A stretch of DNA of 54,494 bases, taken from NCBI RefSeq assembly GCF_000331005.1, contig NZ_AEJB01000515.1, forward strand, positions 1 to 54,494, in the 5' to 3' direction. The stretch comes from Streptomyces turgidiscabies Car8 (GTDB lineage: Bacteria; Actinomycetota; Actinomycetes; Streptomycetales; Streptomycetaceae). Of the stretch, positions 50,489 through 54,494 are shown one piece after another; within the stretch, counting starts at the first letter, position 1, and each line of letters begins with the position of its first letter. A program made the translations under genes and the position numbers. The notes under the pieces were generated by a model that was given only the letters and a program-made list of their open reading frames with translations, ran no database searches and had not been told where the DNA came from.

Positions 50489-51207
50489 CAGAACTCCCAT
50501 TCGCGGCGCTTCATGAGCTCCTCGGGGTATGTCTCCAAGTCCATGGACGGGTCGACGAAGAACCAGTCCGGGCAGGCGGCGTAGTGCTCGAGGGCGAGAA
50601 CACGGGCCTGGTCGATGTCCGTAGGTGGAGCGGCAACCGAGAGGTAGAGATACGCCTGTCCGAAGCCCACGACACGGACTCCGAACCGGTCTTCCCAGGA
50701 ACGCAGGACCACCGACAGCTCTTCCGCGGTCATGTGGTTCGCCGGTCCGGTCCAGTTGAGGGCAGCGGGTGCGTCGGCACCCCGGGAGACCTCCACGAGG
50801 GCCAGACACGGGGCCCGACTCTTGCGGACCAGCGCGGTCGCGAGTTCCCCGGCGGGCTGGGCGGCGTCCGGAACCGCAGCGGCAGGCGCTGCCAGACCCG
50901 GCCACTCCTCGAACGCCGGCCAGGCATCCTGCGTCCACTCACGCCGCAGGTAGGAAGCCGCATCGACGCCCGCTCCGTAGTCGCCTCGGGTGGGCTCGAA
51001 CGAGTCGTCCGGATACTCGAGCAGCAGCGGGTACAGACCGGTCTCCGGATGCCTGGAGTACAGCCGCGCCCACCAGTCGGCCGCGCCCCGGACCGGGCCA
51101 TCGCTGAGCCACACCAGAGGATGCGAATCCTGAGACGGGCCCAGCAGGTGGCCGGGCGGCAGGTCGGTCAGCAGTCGTGCGCGATTTTCGTGAAGTGCTT
51201 TGGACAT
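50479..51207 (-). CDS. DUF4253 domain protein
   Basis: A 242-residue protein. The C-terminal half matches DUF4253: LVEVSRGADAPAALNWTGPANHM, then RFGVRVVGFGQAYLYLSVAAPP and LALEHYAACPDWFF. The N-terminal half is less conserved. ATG 51207 begins MSKALHENRARLL. Coupled to the DUF6461 gene. Both families are of unknown function and frequent in Streptomyces; a link with stress or toxin systems is speculation. Confidence 0.82.
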   Translation of the reverse strand: MSKALHENRARLLTDLPPGHLLGPSQDSHPLVWLSDGPVRGAADWWARLYSRHPETGLYPLLLEYPDDSFEPTRGDYGAGVDAASYLRREWTQDAWPAFEEWPGLAAPAAAVPDAAQPAGELATALVRKSRAPCLALVEVSRGADAPAALNWTGPANHMTAEELSVVLRSWEDRFGVRVVGFGQAYLYLSVAAPPTDIDQARVLALEHYAACPDWFFVDPSMDLETYPEELMKRREWEFWWD

Positions 51208-51250
51208 GACCGGACCATATGAGGCACCACTGACAATGCCGCCCCCAGAC

Positions 51251-52603
51251 CTACACCCCGCCAACCCCGTCCCTGACAACCTCCCGAGCCACAGTCCCCC
51301 GAGCGCCCGCCAACTCGGCCGCGATACGGGCGGTCCGCTCGCCGTCCGCAGCAACCACCCCGGCCACCGGCCCCGCATCGAGAAGGCGCCGCCGTCGCAA
51401 GTGGGTAGGCGGGTGGGTCGTGTCCACGGCGTGGCCGCGCAATGCGCCGACGCGGCGCTGGCGTTCGTACTCGAACTCGGGGATGGAGTCCATGTGGGCC
51501 GCCAACTCCACCCACAGGTCGTCGTGTTCGGTACCCCGTGTCCGTCCACCACCGCGCAACCGGCGTCCGTTCACCTCGCGGCGCAGGGTGATGTCGATGG
51601 AGTCGGTGACGAGCAGGATGTCCATCAGGCCGACCGCGGCCTCCGTCGAACCGGCCCTCGCCGCAGCCGAGTCGGCGAGGTACTCGCTGCGCTGTGTGGC
51701 GCGCAGGGTGAGGGTGTCGAGCAGCATCAGCACACCCAGGATGAGGAACCGCGGCACGACGTACGCCAGGTTGGTGATCGCCTGGATGGGAGTCGGGTTC
51801 GGGGTGGGGGAGAGGTAGTACAGCCAGAGGTTGAGCGAGTGGTACGCCGTCGCCAGTACCAGGCCGCGACGCGTGTCCCCGTTGCTGTAGTGGCCCAACT
51901 CGTGTCCCAGCAGGGCGATTCGGCGCTCGGGGGACAGGGATTCCCAGAGCGGGAGGCCCAGGGTCAGGAGGCGGCCCCGGAGGCCGTACGTCCGGACACT
52001 CGCGTTCACCTCGGCGTTGACCGCGACGGCGTCCACACCTCTCGTACCCGACGCCACGGCGATCTCGTCGATCAGCGCGAACAGTTCGGGCGCCTCCGGG
52101 CGGCGCAGGACGACGCCGGTGCCCTCGTCCTTGGGCAGCCGGTTGAGCCTCGGACGCAGCGCCCAGCCCAGCAGCAACAGGAACAGGCCCGGCACCATGA
52201 GGAAGCTGCCCCAGCCGCTCACCACGCACCAGACGCCGGTCACGGCGAGCACGCCGGTCACCCCGTGGATCAGCAGCGCGATGACGTACGCCAGCACACC
52301 GGACACATCACGACGAGCCCGCTGCTCATCAGCCGTGTCCGTGCTCATCGTGGCCAGCAGCTTCTCGCCGTGCCGTCGCGCCAGCGTGCGGCGCAGTGTC
52401 TCCAGCCTGCCCTTCTTCGGCTCCGGGCCGCCCGGGTCCACGTTCCAGTCGCAGGCCGGACACCATGTGGTGAAACGGCTGTCCGCCTGGATCCCCGTAC
52501 CGCACTCGGGGCACTGTCTCGACTCCAGCATGGCTTCTCTGATGGCGCGCACGACCGCGTCCCCCTCCCCCTGCGGCCCCTCCCCAGAGGCTGCTCTGTC
52601 CAT
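51251..52603 (-). CDS. M48-family membrane metallopeptidase with zinc ribbon
   Basis: A 450-residue membrane protease related to HtpX/Ste24. N-terminal zinc ribbon with two Cys-x2-Cys pairs (CPECG and CPACD), then two or three membrane segments (VLAYVIALLIHGVTGVLAV and LMVPGLFLLLLGWAL). The catalytic HELGH is near residue 265 (ALLGHELGHYSNGD), with a later Glu in RSEYLADSAAARAG as third zinc ligand. ATG 52603 is chosen; the frame is open to 52645 and the ribosome site is weak. Expected to act in membrane protein quality control. Confidence 0.88.
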   Translation of the reverse strand: MDRAASGEGPQGEGDAVVRAIREAMLESRQCPECGTGIQADSRFTTWCPACDWNVDPGGPEPKKGRLETLRRTLARRHGEKLLATMSTDTADEQRARRDVSGVLAYVIALLIHGVTGVLAVTGVWCVVSGWGSFLMVPGLFLLLLGWALRPRLNRLPKDEGTGVVLRRPEAPELFALIDEIAVASGTRGVDAVAVNAEVNASVRTYGLRGRLLTLGLPLWESLSPERRIALLGHELGHYSNGDTRRGLVLATAYHSLNLWLYYLSPTPNPTPIQAITNLAYVVPRFLILGVLMLLDTLTLRATQRSEYLADSAAARAGSTEAAVGLMDILLVTDSIDITLRREVNGRRLRGGGRTRGTEHDDLWVELAAHMDSIPEFEYERQRRVGALRGHAVDTTHPPTHLRRRRLLDAGPVAGVVAADGERTARIAAELAGARGTVAREVVRDGVGGV

Positions 52604-52736
52604 GACACGTAGGGGCCGATCATGCCAGTGCCGTCGAAGCTGCAACGGTGCGGGGCGTCAGAGTGTGAGATCTCAGACTTCGTCCTGGGGCCACTGGTGC
52701 GCCTTTGCTGGAAATTTCCCTGTGGCTGCCCCCCTC

Positions 52737-53054
52737 TTACGCCACAACCACCCGCGTTCCGTTGAAGTTGGCGACGACCTCCAACTCTCCGCCCAAGGCC
52801 GCGACGTAGGCGGCCACCGTCCCCACCTCGGCCGATGATGTCCTGCCACGTTCGATGGCGGACACCCGTTCCTGTCGTACGTGCATGCGATCTGCTACTT
52901 CGCGCTGTGTGAGTCCGAGCTGGCGACGCATCTCGGCGAGTCGGTGCGCGCGGGCTTCGGCCACCATGCGCCGGGCTCCTGCCGAGATCTCGTCGAGGTC
53001 CTCCGCGTCGAAGACCTCCGCTTTGACCTCGTCCCAGGAGTGGAAGCTGGTCAT
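52737..53054 (-). CDS. XRE-type antitoxin (HigA-like)
   Basis: A 105-residue protein with a C-terminal helix-turn-helix (LGLTQREVADRMHVRQERVSAIERG) and an N-terminal helical part. Its ATG overlaps the toxin stop by four bases, the normal coupling in HigBA-type modules where toxin comes first. It should bind and neutralise the toxin and repress the shared promoter. Confidence 0.9.
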   Translation of the reverse strand: MTSFHSWDEVKAEVFDAEDLDEISAGARRMVAEARAHRLAEMRRQLGLTQREVADRMHVRQERVSAIERGRTSSAEVGTVAAYVAALGGELEVVANFNGTRVVVA

Positions 53055-53437
53055 GTTTGTGCCTCCTTCTGCTGCCGCTGCTTCAGATGAACGAGCCACT
53101 CCGCATACCGGGCTTCGGCCATGGGGATGGCGCGGCGGTACCACTCGGACCACTGGCCCGCCTTGTCGCCAGCCACGAGAAGGACCGCGTTGCGCTCCGG
53201 GTCGAAGACAAACAGGATGCGGATCTCGCTGCTTCCGGCCGATCCGGGGCGCAGCTCCTTGAGATGGTGCAGGGTCGAACCCTTGATTCGATCCACCAGG
53301 GGACGTCCGAGATCGGGGCCTTCGTCGACGAGGGCCTGGATCGCCTGGCCCACGAGCTGTGCCGTGGCCCGGTTGTCCTTGCGAAGTGTGTGCAGCCAGT
53401 CGCGGACCTCCCCGGCCATTTCAAGATGCCAGGCCAT
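53051..53437 (-). CDS. RelE/HigB-type toxin (phage Gp49-like)
   Basis: A 128-residue protein starting MAWHLEMAGEVRDWLHTLR. The beta-sheet core has LHHLKELRPGSAGSSEIRILFVFDPERNAVLLVAGDK, typical of HigB/Gp49-like mRNA interferases, with the basic residues expected near the active site. Transcribed first, followed by the antitoxin in an ATGA overlap. Predicted to cleave mRNA on the ribosome. Confidence 0.9.
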   Translation of the reverse strand: MAWHLEMAGEVRDWLHTLRKDNRATAQLVGQAIQALVDEGPDLGRPLVDRIKGSTLHHLKELRPGSAGSSEIRILFVFDPERNAVLLVAGDKAGQWSEWYRRAIPMAEARYAEWLVHLKQRQQKEAQT

Positions 53438-53452
53438 CGATCCTCATCGAGT

Positions 53453-53484
53453 AGTACGCCTTCATACTAGTACCCTTGCGTACT
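53453..53484. promoter_or_regulatory. Palindromic operator candidate of the toxin-antitoxin pair
   Basis: AGTACGC and GCGTACT flank, at equal distance, a central TACTAGTA, all centred on 53468.5. The site begins 16 bp upstream of the toxin start, where an antitoxin dimer would repress. Confidence 0.65.
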
Positions 53485-53640
53485 GTCGACCACTGCGGAG
53501 GGATTGCCAACCCTGTTCACCCGATCGTGGACAACGACAACGTCCCGAGGTCGCACGCACAGCCCCACCCTCAGCTACACGAACCAACCCGCCCGGATGC
53601 CCTTGGCGGCGGTTCAGGTTCGCCACTACGGTCGCGGACC

Positions 53641-54309
53641 GTGGACCCCTTCTCACGTTCCTGGACAGCGCTGCGCACAGCCGTAGCCGCACTCCCCGAC
53701 GAGGACTTCGAGCGCCCCTCCGGCTGTACCGGCTGGCTCGTACGGGACCTGGTGTGTCACCTGGTCATCGATGCGCAGGACGTCCTGATCACCCTCGTCA
53801 CGCCCGCTCCGGACAGGGAACCGACGGTGGACGCCGTCGCCTACTGGGACGTCCTCCCCGAACCCCCGACCGGCGACGACCCCCTCGACGCGCTGATCCC
53901 GCGCCTGGCCGCCGCGTACTGTGACCCGGAACTCCTCAAGTTCCATCTCGACGACGTCGGTTCCGCCGCCGGCCGGGCTGCCCGGCTCGCCGATCCCGCC
54001 GCTCGCGTCAGCACCCGCGACGAGGTGCTGACCGTCGGGGACTACCTTTCCGCGTACGTCCTCGAATGGACCCTGCACCACCTCGACCTGGTCGCGCACC
54101 TGCCGGCCGCCACCGACCCGCCCGCCGAGACCCTCGCGGCGGCGCGCGCCCTGCTGGAGGCGATCGGCGGGGCCCCGTTCCCCGCCGCCCTGTCCGACAA
54201 GGACGCGCTCCTCATCGGCACCGGACGCCGTACACCCACGAACGCGGAGACGGCCGCGCTCGGTCTCGGTGTCGACCTCGCCGCGAGGCTGCCGCTCATC
54301 CTCGGCTGA
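53641..54309 (+). CDS. Maleylpyruvate isomerase-family (DinB-like) mycothiol-dependent protein
   Basis: A 222-residue member of the MDMPI/DinB_2 four-helix-bundle family, metal- and mycothiol-dependent enzymes of actinobacteria. Landmarks: GCTGWLVRDLVCHLVIDAQ with the first His near residue 38, and YVLEWTLHHLDLVAHLP with the His cluster near residue 145. GTG 53641 begins MDPFSRSWTAL; a longer upstream frame to 53476 is rejected as it overlaps the toxin operator region. Substrate unknown. Confidence 0.87.
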   Translation: MDPFSRSWTALRTAVAALPDEDFERPSGCTGWLVRDLVCHLVIDAQDVLITLVTPAPDREPTVDAVAYWDVLPEPPTGDDPLDALIPRLAAAYCDPELLKFHLDDVGSAAGRAARLADPAARVSTRDEVLTVGDYLSAYVLEWTLHHLDLVAHLPAATDPPAETLAAARALLEAIGGAPFPAALSDKDALLIGTGRRTPTNAETAALGLGVDLAARLPLILG

Positions 54310-54336
54310 GTGGCGCGCCACCCGGGCCGAGGTGGT

Positions 54337-54494
54337 TTGACAGAGCCCGGAGTTCCGCAGCCCGGCGCGGGCTATGCCTGGAACACACCCGAACCTCTCG
54401 GTTACGGGCCGGCCGGGGCCATGGCTCTCTTTGTGGCTGCTCCTCTACTGACGGCTGCCGCTCTTTCCCTGGCAGGCGTGGTGGGTGGGGCGGA
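54337..54494 (+). CDS. Partial gene, predicted membrane or exported protein
   Basis: From TTG 54337, with GAGG five to six bases upstream, the frame reads MTEPGVPQPGAGYAWNTPEP followed by a hydrophobic stretch from MALFVAAPLLTAAALSLAG. It runs off the end of the window. Too short to name. ATG 54421 is an alternative start. Confidence 0.45.
   Translation, partial: MTEPGVPQPGAGYAWNTPEPLGYGPAGAMALFVAAPLLTAAALSLAGVVGGA

Overview
This is about 54.5 kb of very GC-rich chromosome with actinomycete codon usage and many ATGA or GTGA gene overlaps. The gene families point to Streptomyces or a close relative: DUF397 plus XRE/DUF5753 regulators, DUF5954, an SCO4848-type membrane protein, a mycothiol-type maleylpyruvate isomerase-fold protein, and giant secreted RHS proteins. 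The core order mdh, glyA, trpS, D,D-carboxypeptidase, small membrane protein, metallophosphoesterase resembles a conserved Streptomyces core segment (from memory), so the window reads as core chromosome with accessory insertions. No rRNA, tRNA or CRISPR array was seen.

Region by region. 0-2.6 kb: mdh with an upstream palindrome, then a decayed IS200/IS605 remnant in which a truncated tnpB is fused in frame to a host gene start. 2.6-7 kb: DUF5954 protein, a short-chain dehydrogenase, an XRE/DUF5753 plus DUF397 regulator pair with two operator-like palindromes, and an AhpD-like protein. 7-16.4 kb: a tightly coupled minus-strand operon: ABM-domain membrane protein, fused aminodeoxychorismate synthase PabAB, two AMP-dependent ligases, an FAD monooxygenase and a class IV aminotransferase. 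A DUF3050 protein with a heme-oxygenase-like diiron-oxidase signature diverges from it. Together they look like a small pathway that makes 4-aminobenzoate, activates it and oxidises it; I do not recognise it as a described cluster. 16.5-27.6 kb: mostly housekeeping genes (transporter, lipoprotein, glutathionylspermidine-synthase-like gene with a frameshift, ZTP riboswitch plus glyA, trpS, RNA ligase-like protein, BrkB, D,D-carboxypeptidase, metallophosphoesterase).

27.6-34.5 kb: a 2088-residue secreted RHS protein with an unrecognised Cys-rich C-terminus, followed by a 55-residue membrane protein that may be its immunity partner. 34.8-40.6 kb: an orphan peptide-binding protein, a frameshifted anti-sigma-type ATPase, a TetR/DCC/membrane-protein operon preceded by two TTGAAC-NN-GTTCAA palindromes, two Uma2 nucleases and a VOC protein. 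40.7-47.2 kb: an FG-GAP gene fragment abuts, head to head, a 5'-truncated RHS gene ending in a HINT domain and a GIY-YIG nuclease toxin, followed by a DUF4259 protein (probable immunity) and strong terminators; an IS630-type fragment follows. 47.3-54.5 kb: cutA, an XRE/TPR regulator divergent from three tiny overlapping ORFs, a DUF6461/DUF4253 pair, an M48 peptidase, a HigBA-like toxin-antitoxin pair with a palindromic promoter, a maleylpyruvate isomerase-family protein, and the start of one more gene.

Three host genes and one transposase fragment carry single-base frameshifts. They may be real decay or sequence errors, so they are flagged. All family assignments come from reading motifs; no database search was run.
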